Counted from the stretch's first letter, positions 1 through 8,521 are shown. The stretch: 64,000 nt of DNA from Actinomycetota bacterium (GCA_030447305.1 JAUJPC010000002.1:1-64000), one strand, 5' to 3'. Numbers and translations: made by a program. Notes: generated by a model from the letters alone, not told the origin.

Positions 1-17
1 TACCAGCGGTCGCCCCC

Positions 18-23
18 TATACT
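18..23 (+). promoter_or_regulatory. putative -10 box of the ftsH-like gene
   Basis: The hexamer TATACT lies 29 nt before the ATG at 53, and GGAAGGATCC further on can act as ribosome binding site. The -35 region would fall at the very edge of the window and cannot be judged. Confidence 0.4.
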
Positions 24-52
24 GGACTGCTGACTCGGAAGGATCCTCGCTG

Positions 53-1867
53 ATGGTTTTCAGGAACAAACTCAAGTACTGGGCCCCCAAGATCATCTTC
101 GTGGTGGTCTTCTACACCTCGATCTCATGGTTGATCCAGCTTTACGGAACCTGTGGAGATCCCCTCACCGGAATCCGTCAGTGTGGTCCCATAGACGTGA
201 TCTCCCGACTAACTACGGGAGCGATGTTCTTCCTTCAACTCCTCTTCTTCATAGTCATCCAGCTCGCCGGAATGATGTGGTTCCTATCCCGGGGCCGCAA
301 GTACGTGATCTATCCCAAGGAGTACGAGACCACCTTCGAGGACGTCCGAGGTCAAAAGCCGGTGGTCGAGTCGGTTAAAGAGGTAGTGAAGCTGTTCCGG
401 GGATTCCGCGAGTTCAAGAAGATCGGTGGCTATCCGCCGCACGGGCTGCTGTTCGAAGGTCCTCCGGGCACGGGTAAAACCCTCATGGCCAAGGCGGTCG
501 CCGGACAGGTCGGAGTGCCTTTCATCTACGCCCCGGCAAGTGGTTTCACCAACGCAATCATGGGCGCCGGCATCATGCAGATCGCCATGCTTTTCCGCAA
601 GGCGAAGAAGTTCTCCCGCATCTACGACGGCTGCGTGATCTTCATCGATGAGATCGACGCCATCGGCTCCCGTGGCGGGGGTGGAATGGCGATGACGTCC
701 GAGGCTTCCGAGGCCGGACCGGCCAGGCGTCCGTTCATTAACCGGATCATGATGATGGGCATGGGCGGCGGTGGCGGCGGCGGTGCCATCAACGAGCTGC
801 TCATCCAGCTGGACGGCATGATCATGCCCCGTGGCTTCAAGCGGCACATCCGGCGGATCTTCGGCCTCAAGCCCAGAATCCCGCAGTACAACATCCTGGT
901 TATCGGTGCGACCAACCGGTCCAGCGATCTGGACCCGGCACTGCTTCGCCCCGGCCGTTTCGACCGCAAAATTCACGTCGGACTGCCGGACAAAGAAGGC
1001 CGTAAGGACGTGATCCGGTACTACCTCGAGAAGGTCAAGCACGAGGAGATGGATCTGGACCGCTTCGCGCAGGCCACCATCTACTACTCGCCCGCCCGTA
1101 TTAAGAACATCATCAACGAGGGCCTGATCGTCGCTCTGCAAGACGGACGTGACTCGGTGACCTGGGACGATGTCTGGGCGGCGAAGATGATCGACGACAT
1201 CGGTTTGAAGCAGGCCGTCACCTATACCGAGCGGGAGAAGCTCATGACGGCGGTCCACGAGGCCGGCCACGCCGTGGTCAACCACGAGCTTATGAAAGAG
1301 GACATGCAGATCCAGATCATCACCATCATCAAGCGCGAGTCCGCGCTGGGAATGGTGTACTCGGTGGACCTGGACGAGCGCTTTGGTAACACCAAAGAGG
1401 ATGTGCTGAACCGAATCCGGGTTTCCCTCGCCGGTCTGGTGGCCGAGGAGATGTGGTTCGGCACCACGACCTCGGGCACCAGCAGCGACCTGCGCAACGT
1501 AACCGCCTGGGCCCTCAACTACGTGGGTACGTGGGGTATGGGGAACCGCCTGTTCTCGTACGACATCCTGTATCCAACCCAGTTCAGCAACAGCACCGAG
1601 GCCATGATGAAGGATCCCGATGTCAAGCGGGAGGTTAACGAGCTGCTGCATAGGTGCAAGCAGGACGTCCGGGAGATCCTCGAGAAGCGACGCTTTGCTG
1701 TCGAACGCATTCGGGACGAGCTTCTGGCAAAAGACGAGCTGGTGGGAGAGCAGCTCGCCACCGTAATGCAGGAGATCAATGAGCAAATCGCCGCGAGCGA
1801 AGCTCAGGTGGGAGCGCCGCAGCTTCCGCCGTCCTCTCCTCCGCCGCTCCCTGGTCAGCGACTGTAG
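53..1867 (+). CDS. FtsH-like membrane AAA+ zinc metalloprotease
   Basis: ATP-dependent protease expected to extract and degrade membrane and misfolded proteins at the cytoplasmic membrane. Two hydrophobic segments (about residues 11-30 and 57-78) flank a short extracytoplasmic loop with two cysteines. The AAA+ module follows: Walker A GPPGTGKT (136-143), Walker B CVIFIDE (194-200), and an arginine-finger stretch ATNR...RPGRFDR. The peptidase domain has HEAGH (402-406), and the downstream SSDL probably gives the third zinc ligand. At 604 aa the length is near normal for FtsH. Odd features are a Gly/Met-rich insertion (about 207-244) directly after Walker B and a divergent pore-loop region (FTNAIMGAG rather than the usual FVGVGA type). 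It may be a paralogue rather than the housekeeping FtsH. The C-terminus is Pro-rich. Confidence 0.93.
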   Translation: MVFRNKLKYWAPKIIFVVVFYTSISWLIQLYGTCGDPLTGIRQCGPIDVISRLTTGAMFFLQLLFFIVIQLAGMMWFLSRGRKYVIYPKEYETTFEDVRGQKPVVESVKEVVKLFRGFREFKKIGGYPPHGLLFEGPPGTGKTLMAKAVAGQVGVPFIYAPASGFTNAIMGAGIMQIAMLFRKAKKFSRIYDGCVIFIDEIDAIGSRGGGGMAMTSEASEAGPARRPFINRIMMMGMGGGGGGGAINELLIQLDGMIMPRGFKRHIRRIFGLKPRIPQYNILVIGATNRSSDLDPALLRPGRFDRKIHVGLPDKEGRKDVIRYYLEKVKHEEMDLDRFAQATIYYSPARIKNIINEGLIVALQDGRDSVTWDDVWAAKMIDDIGLKQAVTYTEREKLMTAVHEAGHAVVNHELMKEDMQIQIITIIKRESALGMVYSVDLDERFGNTKEDVLNRIRVSLAGLVAEEMWFGTTTSGTSSDLRNVTAWALNYVGTWGMGNRLFSYDILYPTQFSNSTEAMMKDPDVKREVNELLHRCKQDVREILEKRRFAVERIRDELLAKDELVGEQLATVMQEINEQIAASEAQVGAPQLPPSSPPPLPGQRL

Positions 1868-1876
1868 TAAGCCGGT

Positions 1877-2416
1877 ATGGCGCAAAACCAGGCAGCCATC
1901 GCGGTCCCGGGGTCGGTTAAGGAAGCTCTGGCGATCATCGCTCAGACGCCCGCTGTCATACGAGGGCTCCTTTCCGGACTGTCAGAACAGACCCTTCAGG
2001 GATCTTCCACGGATCAGTGGGGTGCTCGCCAGGTCCTGGAGCACCTCATCGACGTTGAGGGTATTGCCTTCAGACAACGAATCGGGCGGATAGTGCAGGA
2101 GGACCGCCCCTTCATCCGCTCGATCGACCCCCCGGCCCGCTTGCACGAGGGCGGTTATGCCCGCCGGACCACGGAGGACCTGCTGGCTGAGTTGGCAGCC
2201 ATGCGGACGGAAGGCATCTTTTGGCTTCGCTCCCTTGGGCCTGCGGACTTTCAGCGGGAGGGCGAACACGATACCGCCGGATCGATAAGCGCGGGCCAGC
2301 TGATCCATTACTGGGCGGTGCACGATCTGGTCCACCTTCGTCAGATGCTTAAGGTGTTGCAAGACGGACTGGTGCCCCACGTTGGCAACATGACCGTTTT
2401 TCTGGAGGAAGCCTAG
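1877..2416 (+). CDS. DinB-superfamily protein
   Basis: A four-helix-bundle protein of the DinB/YfiT type, 179 aa. The likely metal-binding histidines are in LEHLIDVE (about residue 57) and in the C-terminal helix HYWAVHDLVHLRQ. Family members include thiol-dependent transferases (for example mycothiol or bacillithiol S-transferases), but the substrate here cannot be told. It begins 9 nt after the FtsH-like gene and is probably cotranscribed with it. Confidence 0.82.
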   Translation: MAQNQAAIAVPGSVKEALAIIAQTPAVIRGLLSGLSEQTLQGSSTDQWGARQVLEHLIDVEGIAFRQRIGRIVQEDRPFIRSIDPPARLHEGGYARRTTEDLLAELAAMRTEGIFWLRSLGPADFQREGEHDTAGSISAGQLIHYWAVHDLVHLRQMLKVLQDGLVPHVGNMTVFLEEA

Positions 2417-2470
2417 TACCGGGCTCCTGGAGAGCCTGGCGAACCGGGCAGGGCCGATTCAGAAATCGGA

Positions 2471-3556
2471 TTATTGGCCGAGCAGGGTCATCGCCTTATT
2501 GTCCTCGCTGTGATCCGGCATGGAGGTCTCTTCGGGGGCCGGCGCAGAGGTTCCACCGCTTGGCGGGGTGAAGGGGGGCGGAACCGGAACCGGAACCGGA
2601 ACCGGAGCGGGAGGCGGTGGTGCAGGGGGAGACGCCACCGGCTCTTCGGCGGGAACCAGGTTTGGAGGAGCCGGAGCATCCTCAATGGTCGGCTGGGGGT
2701 TCGAGCCGGTAGGCCCGCCGTGGACGTACACCACCTGGCCGATGGGAGCCGCCTCGTTGAAGAACCAGTCGGCGAAGCCCATCGGGAGCCGAACGCAACC
2801 ATGCGAAGCCGGATAGGTGGGAACGGAGCCGTTGCCGTGGAATGCAATGCCGCCGTTGAAGTAGGACGGCTTGTACAGCTCACCCAGGGGCGATATTCGC
2901 ATGCCGTTGATCTTGCGGGTGACCTTGAACTGGCCGTTCGGCGTTATCGCTCGGCGGGTCCAGCCGTCGTTCGTGAAGTTCTTGTTGGATCCGGTTGAGG
3001 TGGGCAGAATCGCGCTGACCGCCCCGCCTCTAACCACGTAAACCGTCTGCCGTGGAATGTCCACCTCCACGTGGTTGGCCGGGGTAGCGTACTTTGGCGC
3101 CGGGGTTGTTGCTGAGCCAAGCTGTTGCATGGTCGGGCCATCGCCCACGCCGCTTCGGCTCAGGCCCTGGACCTTTTGGAAAGCGATGACCCCATGCCGG
3201 GTGTTGTTGTCGAAGGTGCCGTCGACCTTGCCGACCAGGTACTTCAGATCGGCGAGCCTCTGCTCGAGGTCAGCAACCGCCGGACCCTTGGACCCAACGC
3301 GGAGGGAGTTGTCTTGAACGGCATTGGCAGGGGCTGGGCTGGGACTGGGTAAGGGCTTGATCACCGGTTCCATGCGGGGCGGCTCGTCGTCGATGACCTC
3401 CGCCACCGGCGGGGCCTCTACCGCAACCGGGGCGGCGACGACGGGGGCCGGCTCGGCCGGTTGTTCCCGACGGGGGCCAAGCGCGGCGGTCACGTTAGTA
3501 CCCACCGCAAGTACCGCAAGCACCCCAAGTAGGATTAGTTGCCGTTTCGCTGACAA
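2471..3556 (-). CDS. L,D-transpeptidase with peptidoglycan-binding domain
   Basis: Envelope enzyme that should form 3-3 cross-links in peptidoglycan or attach proteins to it. Of the 361 aa, residues 7-24 form a signal anchor, followed by a Pro/Ala linker. A PG_binding_1 domain (about 85-147) contains VGSKGPAVADLEQRL and DGTFDNNTRHGVIAFQ. The YkuD catalytic domain (about 161-280) carries HGNGSVPTYPASHGCVRLP with catalytic Cys254. The tail is Pro/Val-rich. The open frame extends upstream across the divergent thyX gene. The TTG at 3556 was chosen because it is preceded by AGGGGA and gives a normal signal peptide directly. It is divergent from thyX. Confidence 0.85.
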   Translation of the reverse strand: MSAKRQLILLGVLAVLAVGTNVTAALGPRREQPAEPAPVVAAPVAVEAPPVAEVIDDEPPRMEPVIKPLPSPSPAPANAVQDNSLRVGSKGPAVADLEQRLADLKYLVGKVDGTFDNNTRHGVIAFQKVQGLSRSGVGDGPTMQQLGSATTPAPKYATPANHVEVDIPRQTVYVVRGGAVSAILPTSTGSNKNFTNDGWTRRAITPNGQFKVTRKINGMRISPLGELYKPSYFNGGIAFHGNGSVPTYPASHGCVRLPMGFADWFFNEAAPIGQVVYVHGGPTGSNPQPTIEDAPAPPNLVPAEEPVASPPAPPPPAPVPVPVPVPPPFTPPSGGTSAPAPEETSMPDHSEDNKAMTLLGQ

Positions 3557-3619
3557 AGTTCCCCTAGTCTGGGCTGTTCCGCTAACACAAGCAACAACAT
3601 TTATCCGAGGAGCTCCTAA

Positions 3620-4312
3620 GTGCCAGGTGTAGGTGACAAAATTGACGTTTTGGACCACGGGTTCGTCCGCCTGGATGCGGCGGAGGCCACCGATCTCTCC
3701 GTCGTAAACGGTGCCCGGGTTTCCTTTCTGCAGATCAAAGACGAGATGGACGACCGGGATGAGAAGCTCATCCGTTTCCTGATGCGCGAGAAACACGCGT
3801 CCCCCTTCGAGCACAACCTGTTTCGATTCCACGTGAAGTGCCCCATTGCTGTTGCGCGGGAATGGATGCGTCACCGTTGGAGCAGCTTCAACGAGCACAG
3901 CCTGCGCTACTCGGAGGCTATCGAGTCGTTTTATGTGCCGGCTGCGGAGCAGGTTCGGACGCAGACGGGCAAGCCGGGGCGGTACACCTTCGTGCCGATG
4001 GAGGAGGAAACGGCGGAAAAGGTCCGGGCGATGATGGAAGCCCAGTACCGGCAGGCCTGGGACACGTACCAGAGTATGCTGGATATTGGTGTGGCCCGGG
4101 AGCTGGCCCGCCTCGTTTTGCCGGTCGGTTTGTACACTGAGTTTTACTGGACTGTTAACGCCCGAGCCCTCATGAACTTCGTTGCTTTGCGCAACGCGGA
4201 AGCAGCCATGTGGGAGATTCGGCAATACGGCGAAGCCGTGGAGGAGTTCTTTGCGGCTCAGATGCCGTCCACCCATAAGGCGTTTGTAGAGTTTGGGAGG
4301 GTCGCTCCTTGA
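3620..4312 (+). CDS. thyX: flavin-dependent thymidylate synthase ThyX
   Basis: Converts dUMP to dTMP using methylene-tetrahydrofolate, NADPH and FAD. The ThyX signature RHRWSSFNEHSLRY is intact at about residues 84-97, and the 230-aa length is typical. The GTG start at 3620 is preceded by CGAGGAGC at good spacing. The next gene starts inside its stop codon (TTGA overlap), so the two are translationally coupled. The deoxycytidylate deaminase at 32402 would supply dUMP in the same pathway. Confidence 0.97.
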   Translation: MPGVGDKIDVLDHGFVRLDAAEATDLSVVNGARVSFLQIKDEMDDRDEKLIRFLMREKHASPFEHNLFRFHVKCPIAVAREWMRHRWSSFNEHSLRYSEAIESFYVPAAEQVRTQTGKPGRYTFVPMEEETAEKVRAMMEAQYRQAWDTYQSMLDIGVARELARLVLPVGLYTEFYWTVNARALMNFVALRNAEAAMWEIRQYGEAVEEFFAAQMPSTHKAFVEFGRVAP

Positions 4313-5034
4313 CGGACCTGGAGTTCAACAAGGCACTTGTGTTCTTCGCTCATCCCGACGACGGCGAGTTCATGGCCGGCGGTTCGATGATCAAGTGGGT
4401 CTCCGAGGGCAAGGAGATAGTCCTCTGCGTGGTCACCAACGGTGCCAACGGGTCCAACGATCCCAACATGCCCAGAGAGAAGCTGATCGCCTCTCGCAGA
4501 GAGGAGCAGTGGGAAGCCGCGAAGATCACCGGAATCTCTGACGTGGTGTTCCTTGAGTACGAGGACTGCATGGTTGAGGACTCCCATGAGCTGCGGCTGG
4601 ACATGATTCGGCAGATCCGGCGCCACAAGCCCGATATCGTGATCGGTCCCGACCCCACCATGTATTTTTTCGGCGGTGCTTACATCAATCACCCCGACCA
4701 CCGAAGGGTTGGAGAGGCCCTCTGTGCCGCCATCAGCCCGGGAGCGGCGACTGTCCCCCTCTACCGGGAGCAACTGTACGACAAGGGCTTCGAGCCCCAC
4801 CACCTGACCTCCGCCCTGTTCGGGATGACGAACCACCCGGACTTCTGGGTCGACATCGAAGAGCACATGGAAGCCAAGATAAAATCGGTGTCGGTTCATC
4901 AGACCCAAACGCCTGAGTTCGGCGACCACTTTGCGGATCGAATGCGCATGGTGGCCTCGGCCAGCGCTGAGGGCTCGAATCCGAAACTAAAGTACGCGGA
5001 GGCCTTCAGGGCCATTCATTTCAGGGAGCGGTAG
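4309..5034 (+). CDS. PIG-L/LmbE family deacetylase
   Basis: Zinc-dependent N-deacetylase family (GlcNAc-PI, GlcNAc-inositol or GlcNAc-malate type substrates). The zinc motif is AHPDDGEFMAGG near residue 12, and HPDHRRVGEA supplies a further His. The length of 241 aa is usual. It starts with TTG at 4309, overlapping the thyX stop by 4 nt. The natural substrate cannot be inferred. A thiol-cofactor role (MshB/BshB-like) is possible, but no mycothiol genes are seen nearby. Confidence 0.88.
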   Translation: MTDLEFNKALVFFAHPDDGEFMAGGSMIKWVSEGKEIVLCVVTNGANGSNDPNMPREKLIASRREEQWEAAKITGISDVVFLEYEDCMVEDSHELRLDMIRQIRRHKPDIVIGPDPTMYFFGGAYINHPDHRRVGEALCAAISPGAATVPLYREQLYDKGFEPHHLTSALFGMTNHPDFWVDIEEHMEAKIKSVSVHQTQTPEFGDHFADRMRMVASASAEGSNPKLKYAEAFRAIHFRER

Positions 5035-5036
5035 GC

Positions 5037-5801
5037 GTGAGTTTGCGCCGCAGGGCAGTCACCAGCTGGATCGTTGTTGCGGTAACCCTGTTCGGCAGCG
5101 TCCCCGTTGTGCTTGCGGCTTCAGGCGGGCTTGCATCGGCAGCCGCCAGAGGCATCGCCCACGCACAGCTGCCTGCGTCGGCGGTGCTCAATGCCTCACC
5201 CACCGACCACCTGGTGGCCGATGCCGCCAGGGCCAACTTGCCGATCTATGAGGCTCCGAAGGCTCCCACGCCGGTTACCACCCTCACGAACCCGACCTGG
5301 GAAGGCGTTCCTCTGCTGTTTGGGGTCATAAAGCAGGAGGGCTCCCGGTTTCAGGTACGGCTGCCCACGCGCCCCAACGGCAGCACCGGATGGGTAAAGG
5401 CTTCGGACGTGCGGATCCGTAAGGTGCCCAACAGGATCGTGGTCGACAGGTCCGAACACAAGCTCATGGCGTTCAAAGGAGACGAGATGCTGCTGGAGAT
5501 GCCGGCGGGGGTCGGCACCCCGGCGACCCCCACCCCAGTCGGTGAGTTCTACGTCGACATCTCAATCCCATTTGCCAACACGAGCGGGGCGTACGGCGCC
5601 CATATGTTGAGCATCGCCGGGTTCTCTGAGGTCCACATGAGCTTCGGCGGGGGGATCGGCCAGCTGGCCATCCACGGGACCAACAGCAGGGCTTCGGTTG
5701 GCGTAAACTCCAGCAACGGCTGTATCAGGCTTTTCAATGAGTCGATCCTGCGTCTGAAGGACCTCGCTCCGACCGGAACGCCTGTCTCGATTCAGGCCTG
5801 A
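5037..5801 (+). CDS. L,D-transpeptidase with SH3-like N-terminal region
   Basis: A second YkuD-type transpeptidase, 254 aa, GTG start 2 nt after the deacetylase gene. An N-terminal signal peptide (about 1-36) is followed by an SH3-like segment ending GSTGWVKASDVRI. The YkuD domain has IHGTNSRASVGVNSSNGCIRL-type spacing, split here as IHGTNSRASVG and NSSNGCIRL, the Cys being the nucleophile. It should act on peptidoglycan outside the membrane. It resembles the single-domain actinobacterial L,D-transpeptidases rather than the PG-binding type at 2471-3556. Confidence 0.88.
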   Translation: MSLRRRAVTSWIVVAVTLFGSVPVVLAASGGLASAAARGIAHAQLPASAVLNASPTDHLVADAARANLPIYEAPKAPTPVTTLTNPTWEGVPLLFGVIKQEGSRFQVRLPTRPNGSTGWVKASDVRIRKVPNRIVVDRSEHKLMAFKGDEMLLEMPAGVGTPATPTPVGEFYVDISIPFANTSGAYGAHMLSIAGFSEVHMSFGGGIGQLAIHGTNSRASVGVNSSNGCIRLFNESILRLKDLAPTGTPVSIQA

Positions 5802-5886
5802 AGCCGTCGGGACGATTCGCTCCCTTGACCGGGGGGACCGTAGAATCCAAAGATCAAGCAATTGACCTGCCCCTAAAGGAGGCTCG

Positions 5887-7158
5887 ATGCGCCGAACGCT
5901 GCTCCCCTTAGCCGTCTTCTTTTTGCTCGTCTTGGGGACGGGCACGGCGCAGGCCGCCACAGTCACCATTGAAGCACAGGACAACAAGTTCGAGCCGGCC
6001 ACCGCCACTGCGAACGTCGGAGACACCATTGAGTTCAAGAACACAGGTGCCGCCCCGCACAACGCTGTTGCCGACAACGGCGCGTTCAACATTCCGCTGA
6101 TCAACCCCGGGGAGACCAAGACCGCCACGGTGGACCAGCCCGGGCCAATCCCATACGTCTGCACGTTCCACGTTTCGCTTGGAATGAAGGGCACCTTGAC
6201 GGTCGAAGGAGCCGCCGGCGCGCCGGCGGCGGGCGCTCCAGCCCAAGAACCCGGCCAGGAAGGAGAGACGAACGCTCCTACCCAGCAGCAAGAGGCAGAG
6301 GGCAACCAAGAGGCCAGCGATCCCGAGGGCGGGGAGGAAGGCGGCGACAGCGGCCAGGAGCAGGGTGACCAGGAAGGCGGCGGCGAGGAAGGCGGCGACG
6401 AGGCCGCAGCAGAAACCGACGCCACGGCTGCGCCCGAGGAACCGGCTGTAGGCCCGGCTTTCATGGTGCTGTCCGCGCTGATTGCAATGATGGTTCTGCT
6501 GGGCATGGTGCCGGCTGCGAAAACCTACCTCGTGCCTGCGCTCAAGGCCGCCGGGAACGCGCCGGCTCAACCGGTGGGGCCCCCGCCCAGCATTCAGGCT
6601 TTGACGGCCGCCGCTCCGGCCGCCGCCGTGGCCGCCCCCCCGGCACCGGCAACCGCGCCTCCTGCCGCAGCGCCGGCTCCCGTGGCAGCGCCCACTCCTG
6701 CTGCTCCGCCTCCGGGCAGGGCTTCACCGGTGGAGCCGACGGAGCCTCCGCTTGACCCGGAGCAGGTCTACCAGGCAGTCCTTCACGACGAGCAGACCAA
6801 GGGCACCGACCCACGCGTTGCCGAGGCGCGCGCCAAGGCGGCCAGAATGCGGGCCGAGGAAGCTCTCGTGACTCCATCTCCGGCCGCTGCAACTGCCCCG
6901 GTCGCCGCAGCCCCACCCGCCGCAGCGGAAGCAGCCGCAGCCCCCGCCGCTCCGGCCGCCGCGTCTCCAGAGGCACCGGCAGCCGCCGCTCCGGCAGCAG
7001 CCCCTCCCGCCGAGGGCGTCTCCGCAGAAGAGGCTGCCGACATTCGCAAGAAGGTGTACGACGAGGAGCTCGCCAAGGGATCGGACGCCAGGGTTGCCGA
7101 GGCGCGGGCCAAGGCTGCAGAGATGCGAGCGAAGAAGGGTACGTCGCTGACGAAGTAG
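5887..7158 (+). CDS. membrane-anchored cupredoxin with cytoplasmic Ala/Pro tail and two helical repeats
   Basis: 423 aa with an AAAGGAGG ribosome site 5 nt before ATG. The order is: signal peptide (1-23), a plastocyanin-like domain (about 25-108) with type-1 copper ligands His58, Cys92, His95 and Met100, an acidic Glu/Gly/Gln linker (about 118-190), one membrane segment (about 195-215), and an Ala/Pro-rich cytoplasmic part. That part carries two copies of a charged helix, EQVYQAVLHDEQTKGTDPRV and AADIRKKVYDEELAKGSDAR, each followed by VAEARAKAA(R/E)MRA. The outer domain suggests electron transfer or copper handling. The purpose of the inner repeats is unknown. The gene is followed by the palindromic repeat at 7169-7230. 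Confidence 0.8.
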   Translation: MRRTLLPLAVFFLLVLGTGTAQAATVTIEAQDNKFEPATATANVGDTIEFKNTGAAPHNAVADNGAFNIPLINPGETKTATVDQPGPIPYVCTFHVSLGMKGTLTVEGAAGAPAAGAPAQEPGQEGETNAPTQQQEAEGNQEASDPEGGEEGGDSGQEQGDQEGGGEEGGDEAAAETDATAAPEEPAVGPAFMVLSALIAMMVLLGMVPAAKTYLVPALKAAGNAPAQPVGPPPSIQALTAAAPAAAVAAPPAPATAPPAAAPAPVAAPTPAAPPPGRASPVEPTEPPLDPEQVYQAVLHDEQTKGTDPRVAEARAKAARMRAEEALVTPSPAAATAPVAAAPPAAAEAAAAPAAPAAASPEAPAAAAPAAAPPAEGVSAEEAADIRKKVYDEELAKGSDARVAEARAKAAEMRAKKGTSLTK

Positions 7159-7168
7159 TGGTTTAACG

Positions 7169-7230
7169 AAGGGGGGTAGGTCCTGGGGGGCTCCGAGAGC
7201 TGGAGTCGCCCGCCACGGACCTACCCCCTT
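7169..7230. repeat. palindromic intergenic repeat, copy 1
   Basis: The arms AAGGGGGGTAGGTCC (7169-7183) and GGACCTACCCCCTT (7217-7230) are inverted repeats around a 33-nt loop. The internal sequence, read on the minus strand, matches the element at 19312-19375 almost base for base (GTAGGTCC..GGCGGGCGACTCCAGC..CGGAGCCCCCC..GGACCTAC). It sits between convergent genes and could fold as a terminator, but it looks like a dispersed repeat family. Confidence 0.8.
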
Positions 7231-7418
7231 CTTTGACCCCTTCGCAGCTCCTATGGGGCCGAAGCTGGAGTCGCCCGCCACGGACCTACCCCCCTTCTTT
7301 GACCCCTTCGCAGCTCCTATGGGGCCGAAGCTGGAGTCGCCCGCCACGGACCTACCCCCCTTCTTTGACCCCTTCGCAGCTCCTATGGGGCCGAAGCTGG
7401 AGTCGCCCACCGGACCTA
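7199..7418. repeat. tandem 66-bp repeat (3 copies plus a partial fourth)
   Basis: Units begin with GCTGGAGTCGCCC at 7199, 7264, 7330 and 7396. The period is 65, 66 and 66 bp. Each unit contains one half of the palindromic element (CTGGAGTCGCCCGCCACGG then ACCTACCCCC) plus CTTTGACCCCTTCGCAGC. The first unit has one fewer C. The partial fourth copy runs into the next gene: its GGACCTA supplies the TAG stop of the minus-strand gene at 7416. The repeat is open in frame on both strands because 66 is a multiple of 3, but no coding signal accompanies it. Confidence 0.9.
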
Positions 7419-8021
7419 ACTGCGGTTGGTCGGCCGGGCAGCTGTTCTCGGATTGGAGGAGCCACCCTTCCTGGATGCAACGCGGCCTATGGCCCGCACC
7501 ACGACGTCCACGATCTTGAAAGTGGGCAAAGTGACCGACAGCAGCATCAGAAAGCCACCTAAGCCGATCAGCGCCAAACCGAACGTCCCGGAGCCGGCTC
7601 TACCCATGCCGAGGATGAACAGCAGTCCACCTAACAGCAGCATGATTCCGATACCCAGGACCCCGACGACTGCCCGGCGCCGTTTGATCCTGGGTGGAAG
7701 CGGTGGGGGGGCCACTCGGGCGGTGGAGGCAGACCTGCCACGCTTGGCGGCTGCCGACGTGGCCCTTGCGGGCGCAGGCGGTCGTACCGACCTTCTCCCC
7801 TTCGGACGGCGTGGTAACTCCAGACCTTTTCTCTTAGTTTCGAGTAACAGGCGCATGGGAACCACGCAGTAAGCTGCCAGCAGGCCGACCAACCAGACTG
7901 TTCCGCCGGTCAGAACTCTGAAGTACATGAGCGGCAAGGCCAGCACCAAAAGGCCCAACGGCAGGTACACCAGCCAGAGCCAACGGATGAAGAGCGCTTG
8001 TGCTTTAGGGGAGGTCGGCAC
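7416..8021 (-). CDS. hypothetical four-helix membrane protein
   Basis: 201 aa with two predicted transmembrane helices near the N-terminus (about 12-33 and 39-58). A basic, Pro/Ala/Arg-rich cytoplasmic loop (about 63-112) follows, then two more helices (about 115-136 and 142-164) and a basic tail. No family is recognised. It lies downstream of the START-like gene on the same strand, 9 nt apart, so it is probably cotranscribed. Its stop codon lies in the last copy of the 66-bp repeat. Confidence 0.6.
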   Translation of the reverse strand: MPTSPKAQALFIRWLWLVYLPLGLLVLALPLMYFRVLTGGTVWLVGLLAAYCVVPMRLLLETKRKGLELPRRPKGRRSVRPPAPARATSAAAKRGRSASTARVAPPPLPPRIKRRRAVVGVLGIGIMLLLGGLLFILGMGRAGSGTFGLALIGLGGFLMLLSVTLPTFKIVDVVVRAIGRVASRKGGSSNPRTAARPTNRS

Positions 8022-8030
8022 AGGGGAAGC

Positions 8031-8498
8031 CTATTGCACCCCTTCGGCCCGTGCTTCTTCGACGACCTGCTTGAGTACTCTGAGGTCCCGTTCGAAGGTC
8101 TTGCGCATGATCGGCTTGAAGATTCGCAGGCCGATCGCTCCCGGAATCCACAGGGGTGGGTAGAGCGTTTCCTTCCAGTAAAGGAAGGTTCCCCACGGGG
8201 CACGCCTGCAAAGCATCAGTCCCTTGCCGCCTACCCATCCCTTATGAGCGATCTCGAGCGCTTCCGGCGGCTCCCACCGCGTGACCTCCACTGGATCTGT
8301 GGTGGTTATGCCGGCGATGCGGATGGTGGCCTCGGCGGTGACTCCAAGACCCTCCGTATTAGGCGAGGTCACCTTGAAGCCCTTGCCTTCCAGCATCCAG
8401 CGGTCGAGGTTCTCCCAATCCACCAGATAGGTCCACACGACTTCGGGAGGGGCGTCGATCTTCACCGACATGTCCATCTCAACCGGCGGACCGACCAA
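8031..8498 (-). CDS. SRPBCC (START/polyketide-cyclase-like) protein
   Basis: 155 aa. The helix-grip fold is suggested by the opening strand VEMDMSVKIDAPPEVVWTYL, by DWENLDRWM, and by the long C-terminal helix MRKTFERDLRVLKQVVEEA. Such proteins bind small hydrophobic ligands, and the function is unknown. The TTG start at 8498 is preceded by AAGGAGACGCC at good spacing. It is divergent from the hydrolase at 8534 with only 35 nt between. Confidence 0.72.
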   Translation of the reverse strand: MVGPPVEMDMSVKIDAPPEVVWTYLVDWENLDRWMLEGKGFKVTSPNTEGLGVTAEATIRIAGITTTDPVEVTRWEPPEALEIAHKGWVGGKGLMLCRRAPWGTFLYWKETLYPPLWIPGAIGLRIFKPIMRKTFERDLRVLKQVVEEARAEGVQ

Positions 8499-8521
8499 AC
8501 GGCGTCTCCTTGCCTTCTAGA

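Noticed and set aside
284-1885. 533-aa open frame antisense to the FtsH-like gene
   Set aside because: Low-complexity composition, no recognisable family; it mirrors the third-codon-position GC bias of the real gene.
3557-4276. Long N-terminal extension of the L,D-transpeptidase
   Set aside because: It would overlap thyX almost completely in antisense; a signal peptide begins right after the TTG at 3556.
7199-7418. CRISPR array
   Set aside because: The units are contiguous and identical, without unique spacers, and no cas genes are present.
7233-7562. Repeat-encoded proteins on either strand of the 66-bp array
   Set aside because: Frames stay open only because the unit length is a multiple of 3; no ribosome site, and the array is built from a non-coding palindrome seen elsewhere.
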